Shown one piece after another: positions 34,021 through 46,482 of a DNA stretch of 64,000 nt. The DNA is from Sphagnum compactum (taxonomy: Eukaryota; Bryophyta; Sphagnopsida; Sphagnales). The position numbers and the translations under genes were made by a program. The stretch's first letter is position 1, and the number at the start of each line of letters is the position of its first letter. The notes under the pieces were generated by a model, which was given only the letters and a program-made list of their open reading frames with translations, ran no database searches and was not told where the DNA came from. Location of the stretch: the NCBI GenBank assembly GCA_965153455.1, contig OZ234500.1, positions 15,933,579-15,997,578 on the forward strand. Reading direction: 5' to 3'.

Positions 34021-37000
34021 ATGTGTGAGTTTGTAATGGCTTGATCAAATAATGCTTTTAGGATTAGCATGAATGTGAGTTCTATTCCATTTGCTAGGAT
34101 GGGGGTGTGTGTGTGTAATGAAACATTATTGAACTCATCTTGAACAACTTACTTGAAAGCTTTGAAGGCTTTGTTCATTCTTCTTTTGGACAAAAAAAAC
34201 TACCATCATTTGAAAAGTTAGCATCATGACTTCCATTGAAGAAAATCAAAAGGGAACTTTGGCTTGGAAAGAAGCCAAATGACAAGGCCCTTTACATCAA
34301 AGAAAGGTTTTGGGCTTTGCTCGATGTGGAATTAAGTTTCATTGCTTTGGAGAATGTGACAATTTGTTCTAAAAGAAATCTAAAGCTTGCTTCACTTGTG
34401 GAAAACATGACCATTGGTCGCAAAATTGTCTTGAAGAAAAACATGTTGATACAAGGGGAAGACATGCCAAACTACTTGCTTGGCTCAAGGTGCCTTCTCT
34501 TATGATGAAGGTTTGATGAGGATGAATTGACAAAAGAAGATCCTCCTTTGAACAATGAGTTTGATCTATTTAATGGTTTGCTAGCTATATTCAAATTATG
34601 TTAATGAAGAGAATCTAAGGTGATAGATTAATTCAAGAGCTTTCAAGCATGTCACAAGGAATAAAATGTTTTTAGATCATGCCAATTGTTTTTTAAAAAC
34701 AAGTAGAATGAGGTTTGCAAATGGGTAGGTTCAAAAGGGAAGGGTGTTATAAAGATTGTCCTCCCTAGTGGAGAAATAAAGAGAATCTTTGACATTCTAT
34801 ATGTACCAAGTTTAACAAAAAATAAAATTGTCCATAAGTTCAATTAGTGATAAGGGCTTTGTGATCATTTTAAACTCTAAAAAATGTGTTATAACTTGCA
34901 AATCAAATCTAGAAGCTTTGATAGTCATTGGACTTTAATGCCCAACATATGGACTTTGCATATTGAACATGTTGAAGTTGTAAATTTTTAAAATGTTGGT
35001 CTCCATCTTATTTCAAATATAATTAACATAATTAGGCTATGGAGTAAAAGATTGGGGCATCTAAATTTTAGAGGCCTTCATTTTCCAGCAAATAAGTTCT
35101 AGTTCGTGACTAGGATACCACAACTCCCGCTTGTTAAACACATTTGTGAAAACTACATGACAAGGAACCAACATTGAGAAAGGTTTTTGGGTCGCAAATT
35201 TAATCGAACTAAATGCAAACTTGACATACTCCATCCATTGACTTACATGAACCAATGTTGATCCCTTCAAACTTTTAGCTCACATTATTTTTTCATCTTT
35301 ATGGATGATTTTGGCCATCATACATGAATGTATTTTCTTACTTAAAAAGGTCAAAAACACTACAATATTCAAAACATTCAAGGAAATGGAAAATAATGAT
35401 GTTGGTCAAAAAAGTTAAAATGTTGAAAAATGATTAGGGACAAAAATACAAGTCCAAGGCCTTCATTTATTACTACCACAAATCTAAAATCTAATGCCAA
35501 TTCACACAAGTTAAAATGTTACAACATAATGAAATTTCATAGAAAACAAATTCTTTTATAACGTATAAAAATATATTCTCTTACCTTAGGTGCTTGTTAA
35601 AATATACAATAAAAGACTTTCACAAGAATCAATGTCATGCACAATTAATGCATGCCAAAAATGATACTAACAAACATCTACAAATGTTAAAACCAATTAT
35701 GGCACCAATAAATTGAATGATGGAAAAAGCAACATCCCTATTCAATCATAAATTCATATTTTGGCCCCAATATGTGATGGAAGCTCAACATATTAAAGCT
35801 TGCTTGATGAAGATCATTTCAATCTTCTCAATATTGAGATTAATATCGGATAAATTAACTAGCATGGCAATGTGCAACAATTGCCATAAATAGACAACTA
35901 TTACTTCAATTAAAAGGTCAATCAACTAAGACAACAACCACAACATTTTGATAGTTACATTGGGTCCATTGAGGTAGGGTCCATGACCTTCTTTGAAGCA
36001 TGCAAATTCAAAGGTTGGAAAAGTATGATGCAATACAAAATCAATTCACTTAAGAAAAAACAAGACTTGGGACCTTGTGGAACTACTAATAAGAAAATTA
36101 CAACAAAGTGTATCTATAAGCTAAAGCCAAGAACTCATGGAAAACAAGACAAGTTGAAAGTTAAATTTATGGTTCAAGGCTTTGAACAATGTGCTAGGAT
36201 TGACTATTATGATACTTTTGCACTAGTTGTTAAATGGGTGACAATTCAAACTAGTGCAACATTGACAATTCATGAGTAACTATGGGAGATTTTCCATTTG
36301 GATATCAAAACAACATTTTTGAATGGTGACCTTCAAGAAGATATGTATGGAATAATTAGAAGGTTGTGTTGTGCAAGGCCAAGAAACTAAAGTGTGTGAT
36401 TCATGAAGGGTTTTTCTATGAACTCAAACACACATAGAAAACATGGTATTAGAAAATTGATACATATTTGGAACAACAAGGACTTCAACGAGGAGACACA
36501 AATTATAACCTATACTATGTGCAAGAAGGGGACTATTGGTAATTTTGTGCTTTACATAAATGATCTCCTCTCGACAAACAATGACAAATCCAAAATCACA
36601 TGGCTCATTGATCAACTCAAGAAAAGGTTTGAGATGTCAAAACTTGAAAACCTTTGTAAGTATTTTTCTATTGAGTTTGTTTGTATTCCAGATGGGATTT
36701 TTGTTTATCAATATAACTATGTTAAAGAAATTTTGAAATTTTTTTGGTATGCAAGCTTGCGATTCTTGTGTGGTTCCAATCTAGTAGAACATCTCAAACT
36801 TGTCCTAAATATGGGGTCAAGAGAAATAAAACCAAAGGAATACCAGCAAATTGTTGGAAAATTAATTTACTTGACGCACATTAGGCTACACCTTTCCTAA
36901 CTTACAAGCGTCATGAATAGATTTATGTCTAGGCTTCAAAAGGCTAATACAATAGATGTAATAAAACATATCTTGAGATATGTCAAAAGGTATGTAGATT

Positions 37001-37750
37001 GCAGGATATCGTATAAGAAGGGTGACAAAAACTTGATAGAAGGGTACATTAAGTTTGATTGGGTTAACGAACAAGATTGTAGATGAATGACAAGCTATTT
37101 GTTTAAACTAGATTAGGACCAACTTGGAGTAATAAACATTAGAGCATAGTTGTTCTATCTTCTACAATGGTAAATACAAGGCACTAGCAAAAGGAGCAAA
37201 GGAATATGTTTGGTTCTAGATGTTGTTTGGGTAGATTTTGGATTCATTTAAAGGAGAGCATGATGTTTCACCTATGATAATCAAAATTCAATTAAACTTT
37301 CAAATAACCTAATGTTTCACATGAGAATAAAACATGTTGAGATCCAACATCACTTCATGAGTGAAAAAATCATGTTTGGAGAAATCAATGTCAAACAAAT
37401 TGCTACATATAGGACCAAATTGCAGACATATTGATGAAGCCCTTGGGCAAGATCAAACTTGCAAAGCTAAACAGTGAGATGGGAATCTACGCATTCAAGG
37501 ACATGCAACAAATTGCTCCTTGGGACTTCAAGCTTCAAAAAACTTGCATGTTTTGCCACCTAGCTAGACACCACCTAGCTGAATGCTACTATTGTAAATG
37601 TTTTTATGATCAACATCCATGGGAGAGCTTGGACTTCCTTAAGATAGACCTTGAACATTTTTTATTCAGGAACTTTTGTGATCATAAAAATATTCTACTT
37701 AGAAAATAGTTAAAAGATAAATGTAAATTGTATGCATAGTTGAAAGGGAT

Positions 37751-37764
37751 CGAGTGAGGGGGGT
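37751..37764 (+). other. Copia polypurine tract
   Basis: CGAGTGAGGGGGGT, a G-rich purine run directly before the TGTTGG that opens the 3' LTR. This is the expected primer for plus-strand synthesis. Confidence 0.65.
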
Positions 37765-37898
37765 TGTTGGAGAAACGCACATGTAAGTGGCTATCCCCTT
37801 GTCAATTAATGCACAAAGACACCATTCTTGTTGATCTCAATGATTACATCTTGAGTGATCCATAGGACCTTAGTATTTAGCATCGAGTGCTTGTGCCA
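37765..37898 (+). repeat. Copia 3' LTR, truncated
   Basis: Starts TGTTGGAGAAACGCACATGT and matches the 5' LTR through GATTACATCTTGAGTGATCC, ATAGGACCTTAGTATTTAGC and GTGCTTGTGCC. Similarity then stops, so only about 134 of ~250 bp remain. The 5' copy has about 40 extra bases (ATGATAAGCCAAAAGATAAT) between two blocks, probably lost here. Confidence 0.75.
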
Positions 37899-39925
37899 AG
37901 ATGATTTACGATAAATTCAAAAGAACCAAAAAAAGAAAAAAAGCATTCAGAGCAGCATGGAGGGAAACAAAGAGCTAAAGAAGTTGAAAATGTGTTTGTG
38001 GAACATTTGATGGATTGAACTCAAGCATGGCTGAAGGCATCCTCAAAGTTTCATCAAACGGAGACATAAGCTTGGCTTTGCAGGAACTAAAACTCTCTCA
38101 AAATCAAAGGTTCCATTCACTACATGATCTACATGTTCAGTACACATTGGCAATGATATGCCTGAGTACCTACTCACTCTTATATATATGTATGCTCGGA
38201 ACTTGAATTAAGAAGGAAACAAAACATCCTGCCCCTCATGTGTGACGTGCACATTAAAGTACAAATTCTTGCTCCTGCACTTGCATCATTACTTCTTCTT
38301 TCTCAAAGCTTGGGAAGACATTTCTTCTTTTCAACTTTGATCACTACATACAGACCTTGGGCCCATCTAGCAGTGATTGCTTCCTTGGATTGCTTCCAAA
38401 TCTTGTTTCCTGAGCTTCACAAACTGTCTATTCTCTGCTGGATTTCCCCGATCTTGCTTAATATTCAGCTTCTACATGGTAATAAGGGACAATAATATTA
38501 TGAGAACGAGGCCAATCAAGATTTAGATAGTGATGCAGTAGGAACAAAAAGATCTGTGATTGATACTGCTCTACTAATCATGGAATCTTTGTTTGTTGAC
38601 GTCAGCAGCATTGGCATTGCAATTCTTCTAAGCATTGATGTAACTCCCATATGATGATTGCTCCATATGAAGGGATATTATCTCTTCCATGAGAGCAATA
38701 TGATAGTACAAAGAATACAACAGAGAATCATTGTAATCCTTCTGCACAACTCTGAGCATTGCACAGTTATTACTTTCAAAAAGAAGAGCTCCTTGAAATC
38801 CTTGTACACAATTCTGAGCATCGCACAGTTTTTGCATTCAAAAGGAAATGTTTGAATGCATAGATTGCTGCGCATGCCCATTCCATGACTGTGTAAGTGA
38901 TTGTGGATTGTGCACAAACACTTACGAAGATGACTGTCATTTGTGAACCAAAGTAATCTTTTCTGATATGCATTTGTCAGGTTCTTCGGGCTGAGCTGGT
39001 TTATATCATTTAATGTTGCAAGTGAGCAGCATGGAAACCTTACACACCATGTTTGAGTACAGGAACATGGAGGACTTCCTGATGCAAGGAGGAGAGGTGC
39101 ATGGTGCTGAGCAGCACAACATGTTCCTCAAAGTTCATTAGTGAGCTAACAGGATACTGTGTGTTAGTCAGTTATCCCCCGATCCATGTCAACCTAAGAC
39201 ACAGCTATGCCTTCGGCTCTCTGGCAGGTAATTATTCGTCACAATGCTGTGGCAAGAAAATCTGTGGAAGCCTCTGTCTGTCTCTCAGTTGCAAGCTATT
39301 GTAGCTTCCAACTAAGTGCAAAGTCTCACCAGATGACTTTCGGGCATGATAATCAGATGCTCGAAGCTCTGCAATTTGCTAGAAACTCTGAAAGCTTGGA
39401 TATGTTTTAGTATTTTTGATTCCAAAAACACCCATTGCCAGGTCTTCAGAACGGCCCTTACTACATCCATGTCCAGGCATGAAAACTACAAATAAACATA
39501 TCAGCATTTCAGAGTTCAAGATTTGATGACTCTGTGTCAAGTTATCCCAGTGTATCTGTAAAGAGTTTACACTTTCAGGTCCATGGCTCTCCAGCTTCTT
39601 GACTGAGAGTGCTTGACACCCATTCCAATAACTAGGAAAAAAGAGAGACACCCTTTAGCTTCAATTTTCTGGTTCATATTGAAAAACATATGGAGAACAC
39701 AAGAAAGGCAAGTTTCCTGGGCACTTTAAATTTCTTGTGTGCTCTCAGGACACTCATTGACACAAGGAATGTCAATGCTTTTCTTGATTCAGTGATCTGA
39801 TACATGCACATGACACAAATGACACAAAGACACAAAAGAACAGTTGTTGCCTTTACAGCAAGATTGTAAAACAAATACATGCAAGAGAGCTACATCTATG
39901 GAGAAATAACCAATTCCTCAGACCT
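37899..39925. other. Less AT-rich stretch downstream of PSAE, no gene recognised
   Basis: The composition is closer to the genes than to the AT-rich repeats, but frames on both strands are under about 100 codons and show no domain. It lies downstream of the minus-strand PSAE gene, so part may be its 3' untranslated region. A non-coding transcript or a decayed gene is possible. It contains the duplication at 38735-38843. Confidence 0.4.
38735..38843. repeat. Local direct duplication, 47-bp units 62 bp apart
   Basis: AATCCTTCTGCACAACTCTG AGCATTGCACAG at 38735 and AATCCTTGTACACAATTCTG AGCATCGCACAG at 38797, both ending TTCAAAA. About 40 of 47 positions agree. Confidence 0.8.
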
Positions 39926-40843
39926 TTAAACTTCCTCGATTTCATCAATGGCAAAGTTGTTTGTGGAGATCCCCGCATAATTCACAGTGCTGAACCTCAC
40001 CACCACTGGATATCGAACTCCAGGTTGCTGAATCAGACGATTCACACAAAAACTGATCAGTCAGTAATGTAGAATGGATAACGAGAGTAGAGAGACCAGT
40101 CTTCCTTTGTCGTAACTAACGTGTTCTCAAAATTTCAGGACTTGTAGTTTCCTGCAATTCATTGCAACAGCGGAAACACTAATCCTTAGAAGATACATTT
40201 CCGAAAGTCTTCTTTCAAGTGAGACTGTCTTTAGTGTGAATCTTTTCTTCTTTGTCTATATTGCAATCCCACAAATCTGGAGAGGTAGGACAGCTCTGCC
40301 GGGCAATACTTCAAGACGCGACGACATGCTAAAGCGGGTGAATAGTTTCAGCCTAGAGTCAAGGCGCATGATGACACAGAAAGTTTCCACCATGAGCTCC
40401 TCTACCGACTCTATGGCACTACAACTAGCAGTTTGAGAAATGTGTCACACTCTGGAGTGTGCAGCTTGCAATCTTTCAGTAACTCCCCTAATGTGCTCAT
40501 CCAGCAGGAACGCGTCAAATGACAGAGAGTTCTTTGAATAGTCTCGGATACAAACCTGATCGACAGCGACGACGGAGCCAACTTGGAGATACCAGTAAGA
40601 CTCCTTCCTGAGAATCTTCACCGCAGCACCTCTTTTGGGGCCGATAGGCGCCGGTTTCTCCTTCTCCACAACGGGCGTCACATCCGCGGTAGCTCTAAGA
40701 GACAAACCGACGACTCGAGCCGATACGGGAGCAGCTCTCACAATTCTCCATTGCACTCTTGCGGGAAACAAACTGTTGCTATGCACACAAGCAGTGGACA
40801 TGGCGGATGTCCCTGCTACAGCTGCCAGAGTGGTCGAAGCCAT
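39926..40843 (-). CDS. PSAE: Photosystem I reaction centre subunit IV (PsaE), chloroplast precursor, two exons
   Basis: Predicted 129-aa precursor. On the minus strand exon 1 is 40843-40556 (96 codons, ending VGSVVAVDQ with a GTTTGT donor). Exon 2 is 40027-39926 (33 codons plus TAA) after a CTGATTCAG acceptor; the 528-bp intron is phase 0. Residues 1 to about 50 are Ala/Ser/Thr/Arg-rich with few acids, as expected of a chloroplast transit peptide. The mature SH3-like domain is complete: [27 protein letters not shown], then [20 protein letters not shown] and FAIDEIEEV at the C-terminus. PsaE sits on the stromal face of photosystem I, helps dock ferredoxin and supports cyclic electron flow. No damage is seen. 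The only unusual choice is LQ where many relatives have KD/KG before VGSVVAVDQ. As a nuclear-encoded photosynthesis gene it is probably light-regulated. Confidence 0.96.
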
Positions 40844-41340
40844 TTCCCCTCCTCGATTCTTTGTTTTTTCCCTGGATCAAACCAAAAAGGAAAAAAAAAA
40901 AAAAAACAACGAAAACAGGAAATGAGGCTCAGAGAAACAACAACAACAACAACAACAACAAAGGATCGGATTACGAGATTTCGGTCGTAAGCCTCGACAC
41001 ACAAACGCAGGTCGCCCTTGTTCTTGAGCTTCACGGGAGGCTGCAAAACGACAGAAGAGACGGAGGGGAAGGGTCTGCCTGCCTGCCCGGGAAGCCTCCT
41101 GACCTTATCTAGATAGGCGGGAACGGGAAGCTGTGATTGGCCCGTATGGATGCCGGAGAACTCCAACCAATGCAGCAGTGCGTGATAGAACGTCCTGGAC
41201 CGTCGATGGGCCGGATCGATCTCCTCCTTGCCCGCTGGATATGCAGATGAAACAAGAAAATAACAGGAGCAATATTATTATTATTATTATTATTACTGTT
41301 ATTTTTTTATTATTATTTATCAAGACTGAAAAAAAAAAAG
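40844..41340 (-). promoter_or_regulatory. Upstream region and 5' leader of PSAE
   Basis: GC-richer DNA upstream (to the right) of the minus-strand start. Next to the ATG is a purine-rich leader with a 16-A run (about 40891-40906) and an (ACA)n array at 40938-40961 on the plus strand. Further out is an (ATT)n microsatellite at about 41272-41298. On the minus strand GATAAGG (41103-41109) matches the I-box consensus GATAAGR of light-regulated plant promoters, and CCAAT (41136-41140) is a CCAAT box. Both are short motifs and may be coincidental. Confidence 0.35.
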
Positions 41341-41437
41341 GAGGAGGATTATTATTTGTGGCGAATTTTCGCCATTTTGCGAAAAATATTTCTGAAAAAA
41401 GGATATTCTGTTGCAAATTAATTCTCTGTCTTTTTAA
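41341..41437 (+). repeat. Dispersed sequence shared with 28361-28440
   Basis: GGATTATTATTTGTGGCGAA, TTTTCGCCATTTTGCG, GGATATTCTGTTGCAAATTA and CTCTGTCTTTTTAAA match the minus strand at 28440-28361 in order. It marks the edge between the PSAE upstream region and AT-rich DNA. Confidence 0.55.
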
Positions 41438-41444
41438 AAAACAA

Positions 41445-41873
41445 TTCGTCAGAAAATGAAAATTTTTATTTCAAAATTGTTTGAAAATTGTCACATTTGC
41501 TTACCATGTGTTTAAGATTTTCTACCTTTGTATTTTTCATATTGCCAAATTTGGCTAAACATACTTATGGATGATCTCCATTTGAGCAACATGAGAAAAT
41601 TGGGGGAACAAAAAAAACCACAAACAAGGGTTTTATTTTCCCGTTTTTTTTAAAAAAAAGTTGTCAACAAAAAAATAAATTTCTATTTAACATTGTTGAA
41701 AATTGTCACATTTGCTTACAATGTGTTTAAGATTTTCTATTTTCGTATTTTGAATATTGCCAAATTTGGCTAAACATACTTATGGATCATCTCCATTTCA
41801 GCAACATAACAAAATTGGGGGTTTAAAAAAAACCCCACAATCAAGGTTTTATTTTCAATTGCTTTATATAAAA
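41445..41873. repeat. Diverged ~215-bp tandem duplication
   Basis: GAAAATTGTCACATTTGCTT at 41483 recurs at 41698. Both copies go on with ATGTGTTTAAGATTTTCTA, ATTGCCAAATTTGGCTAAAC, ATACTTATGGAT(G/C)ATCTCC and AAAATTGGGGG. The GCCAAATTTGGC palindrome links it to similar sequence near 5778 and, more weakly, 17573 and 19631. Confidence 0.8.
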
Positions 41874-42515
41874 AATTTGGCAAATTTGTATTGGAAATTG
41901 GAAATCTATGAAGTAATTGTTTCCTTTATCACTGAATTTTAAAAAATAAATGCATTTGTTCACAATTTGACCACCTTTTGGTAATTTGTGTTTTTTATTA
42001 AATAATCTATTATTGTTTTAAATAAATTCATGGTATGTATTTATCAAGTTTAATAGATACTATGCATAAAAAAAGTGACATAAAAAGTGATAACAACACA
42101 TGAAACAAAAAATGATTAAAGCCATATTATAACCATGTTGCAAAGCTATTTTTTCACATTATTTCCTCTTTCACGAATGCTAATCATCTTTAGGTTTTTA
42201 AATAAAAATGTTATTCACATCTAAGACAAAAAATAGACTATTTACTTAGTTAAAGGGAAGATGCAAGAGCAAAACACTTGTCTCGATCGATCTTAAGTTA
42301 AATTCACACTTAATGTGTAGGCATGCGTGTTTTAAAATGTTAATCATTGAAGATTAACTTAGAAAATCGACAAGTAATAGATAATGTTTAGATTAATATC
42401 ATGAAACCTAACTTCAACACAATCGATGTAGAATTCACAACCAAACATTATATTACATGGTGTGACTATGTGCTATTACTTCATCATTTTCTCTCATGTT
42501 CACATTCAAAGCATA

Positions 42516-42727
42516 GTTAGCACATTCGTATCGTTTGCGATAAAAGTTTTGCATCACCATCTTTTTTCAATTTACTCTCATTTTTAGTGTGACATTTCAC
42601 TTGTGTTTTCAAAGTCACAAAGTTAGCACATTCGTATCGTTTGCGATAAAAGTTTGCATCACCATCTTTTTTCAATTTACTCTCATTTTTAGTGTGACAT
42701 TTCACTTGTGTTTTCAAAGTCACATGA
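42516..42727. repeat. Near-perfect 106-bp tandem duplication
   Basis: GTTAGCACATTCGTATCGTT at 42516 recurs at 42622. The copies match through TTGCATCACCATCTTTTTTC, ATTTACTCTCATTTTTAGTG and ACTTGTGTTTTCAAAGTCAC, differing only by one extra T in the first. Such similarity in an otherwise decayed region means a recent event. Confidence 0.92.
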
Positions 42728-45700
42728 AGTTTTAGATCACAAAGTGAGTCTTTCACTTTCATTTCTTTCAATTCATTTATGTCTTTTATCATGACCCACC
42801 ATTGGCCTTGACAGTTGCATGAAGCTCTTTCGCTAAATAGTTTATAACAATTGGGACTTGCAATATGCTTGTAAATTTCTAACAAACTTTTGACAAATCG
42901 ATGGATGGATGATAGATGGCCAACATTGTTGTAATTCTCTATTAACTATAATTCGATTCAAATTAAACATGGAATAACAACAAAAAACTTGTTACAAAGC
43001 GATAAAAGTTCATGATTTTTTTGTTGCAGAATTGTGATTGCTCACAATCTGTAATGAGGACAAGTATGTGGGTTTTAAAATCATTCTATAAAGGGCAATG
43101 AATGAGAGGGATCATGGGGTCTAAACCCAATGATCTCATTTTTTTAATGTAACATTGAATTAAAAGGTTGTGTTTGCCCTCTTCAATTAAAATTGAATGA
43201 AAACTTGCTTAAAATCTAGATTTTAAGCTGGATTGGATGTTAATTTTCACACACACTAATACCAAGTTAACACCACCTACCAATAGGGATGCCACATCAT
43301 GACCTACGTTATCTAACAATACAAAAGTGAATGTGTGCCGAAAAAAACAAAAAAACTAACACTAACTTATTGTTGATTTAACATTAGGCGTGAATCATGT
43401 TTTATTTGTTTACCAGCTAAAAGAATACAAATATTAACTACCACATAGTAGGAAGCAAAATCATTTTACATAAATATATGAAATTTTATTTCATTGATCA
43501 TTACTCTCATCCCAATACATTGTCATTTTAAATTGTAGGCTACATTTTGTTTTTTAAATTAAGATATTAGTTAGCATAAATACAATATTGAATAATAAAT
43601 CTTCAAGTTTAATTATACATTTCATATTTAAGTACATGAATGATCAGTATATCCCCATTTTTGCAAATGTATGCTAATAAAATGTAAATAATTAATCATG
43701 ATGCAAATAGCTTATAAATGATCAAAAACATTAATTATTAAAAAAATGGAAAAATAAAAAACATAACCAACATTTATTCAAACAAAATATGTGCAATTGT
43801 GGACTAAGTAACCAACAAAAACACACATGTTATTGTGAATCATTGAGGTGCATGAATGTTAAGACTTTTCCTATTAACCAACAGGCTTGAAGCAATTGTT
43901 AAACATAATTAATTGTACAAAAGCACCAAGCTTACAAGTTATGGGACACAAAAGAACGTGAATTATGAGGTTTAACCATTAATGATTGGAAACATGCAAA
44001 AAATAATTAAAGAGGTATGAAAATGTTATAAACCCATAAGATACCTTATATTATTTGGGAACTTTGGTGTGCTACAATGTTAATGAGACATTCCCTATAA
44101 TGAGTTATGTTAATAAATTAATGCATGAAAAACATCCAAGCTTTGAAACATTTGAACATGAAATTTTAAAACACATAATTTCAAGTAATAATTGTGAACA
44201 TTGATGTAAATTAGAAGAAGATGAAACATGCACATGTAAAGTGATGCCCAAAACACCTTTATCAAACGTTGTTCATGATTTTTCGTATTGAACGTTTGAA
44301 TAAATCATTAATTTTTTTTGAAGTTCTAAGGTGTGTATATTAGACTATGGATGTTTTAAATCCATTTGGGTTTCATGTTGTTTTGCAATAAATAATAGTG
44401 AAAATGATCAAAAAAATAGGCACATGTGTTTTTCAATGTTGAAAATTTAGTCATGACATTGTCAATATGAAAACTTAATTTCATGAATAAAACCCTTAAA
44501 GGATTATCATATCAATTTACATTTCACATTGTAACTTGTTGTAATAATATAAAAGACATAATCACACTAATATAATAAATTTATTTGCAAAATTAAAAAA
44601 ACACAACACCAATATTCCTTGTTTGGTCATAAAGGGGGTTAGACCAAAAAAACAATGAAGAAAATGCATTAGGTTTAAATAAATATTACAACTCGCATTA
44701 ACACCAAACTTGGTGTGAATCTAAGTTTCACCTTATCTTTTTTTAACTAATTGTTTTCAACTAATCATTATTGTTGTTGTGTGTAATGTAATTATAAATA
44801 TTTTCAATCATTGTTGTTATCGTGTATATTACAACTATAAATATTTTTTTAACCTATAAGGGTTGGTGGATAAAAATAGGTTAAAAAACAAGGTCATTTA
44901 ATTGATAACTCTAATGACATTTAACTTCTAACATGAAAAAATAATCACAAATGGCACACAATGAACAAAATGGAAACTAAAGTTTTTAATCTTCATTTTA
45001 CACAAACACACACACTACAATACATTAGTTAAACAAAATAAAATACTTGAAACTATGATTTAACTTTATTAACTTCAAATTTTCAAGATAAACATTCAAG
45101 TTAAAAGAAAAACATAAATCAATGAATAAGAAATTTGACCAATGTCAATTAATTTCAAGTTATATGTCAAGTTCAAGTTTGGGTTTGGTTTTAAGAATTT
45201 TCCTAATAAATTTCATGCAACAAGATGTGATGGAAGAATTATTTTAGAATAGGTAGTCTCTTTTTTTTTGGGACCTTAGATATAGTTTGAAAAATATAAA
45301 ATAAGGTAAATCTGACTTTATAATTCATGATAATGTTGCCTAAAGTTTGTTTAATAAAGTTTGATTTGTAACTATGAAAGTTTAAAACAATGGTATTGCA
45401 CCATTCACTACCATTGAAGATTACGGTTTGCAAAAAATAAAAGTATTACATCTCCCATTGTCATTGATGATTATATATTAGGTAACCAATGTTTAAGAGC
45501 CTTTAGACATTAGTTTATAAACATAATTTGTTTTTTAACAACATAGTTTTAATAAATAAGGTAGGAAGTGTTAAATTGCAACAATGATGTAATCCAATTT
45601 CAATGTAAACAATAGCTTGTTGAAACTCTTAAATTACAATAATATTTATTATCAAATGTTCAAGGTTGATAGAAACTAAAAAACAAAGCATACAAACATA

Positions 45701-46455
45701 ACATAAAACCCCTTTTTTTTAGACTAATGAGAGAGAAACATTTCAAACAAAATTGCTCAAAAACATGTTATAATTTTAAACAATTAATGGTCTTCACCTT
45801 CATAATCAACGTAAGGGTTTTTTTAAATAATTTATTTTGGTATTTTGGTATAATTAATGAATAACATGAAGACCAAAATATCTTCAGCTTTTATAATGTT
45901 AGGGTGAGTAATGAGTTTTGACAAGTTCATGTGTGATGGTAACATTTTCATTGACCTATGTCATGATGGCCATGGTTTCAAATTAACAATGGTCCATTTT
46001 TCAATGTTTTATTCATACGTTTGTAATTTATATAAATTTTCATTTCACTTTGTGAAGTTCATCCTCATTTATATGGTTATTAATTTTAATGATAAAGCAT
46101 GTTAAAAAATCATATTTGGTTTATTTCATGTGGCATGATTTTTTCTACATGTATCTATGAAATTTGTGTTTTAGGCAAGGTTGCCAACATTATTGGTGGA
46201 AGGACATAATAGGAAACGACTATTGTCAAAGTTATTTGTGTTATATATTATAAATGCTAGCAAATTTTTCATACAATGTTGAAACTTTGGTTGAAACCTG
46301 TCAGCATAAACATGGACAAATTATGTTAGAGTGTTTATGTGAGGCACATTTTTAATTATTTATTTCCCTTTTAAAAATATTTGATCATTTCATGTTCATA
46401 ACTTTTTCAAATGAAAGATGTCATTTAACAAAATGTACAAATTGAAGATCCAATT

Positions 46456-46482
46456 TATATATATATATATATATATATATAT
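46456..46482. repeat. (AT)n microsatellite
   Basis: An uninterrupted TATATA run of about 27 bases. Confidence 0.9.

Larger units (their letters stand above)
33756..37898 (+). mobile_element. Degenerate Ty1/copia LTR retrotransposon
   Basis: About 4.1 kb with LTR remnants at both ends, a primer-binding site and a polypurine tract. Inside, the + strand keeps pieces of the copia polyprotein in order. There is a gag zinc knuckle at 34382-34429 (CFTCGKHDHWSQNC, C-x2-C-x4-H-x4-C), a GAG-pre-integrase block at 35036-35095 (LWSKRLGHLNFRGLHF), and damaged integrase to about 35400. Reverse transcriptase follows at 35983-36900 (KCIYKLKPRTHGKQDKLK; IDYYDTFALVVKWVTI; LYINDLLSTNNDKSKI; KRFEMSKLENLCKYFSIEF), then RNase H remnants to the C-terminal block near 37431-37510 (KPLGKIKLAKLNSEMGIY). 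The catalytic YVDD appears as YIND, and stops and frameshifts are frequent. It is well short of the ~5 kb usual for an intact copia, so internal sequence has been lost. Non-autonomous relic. Confidence 0.88.
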
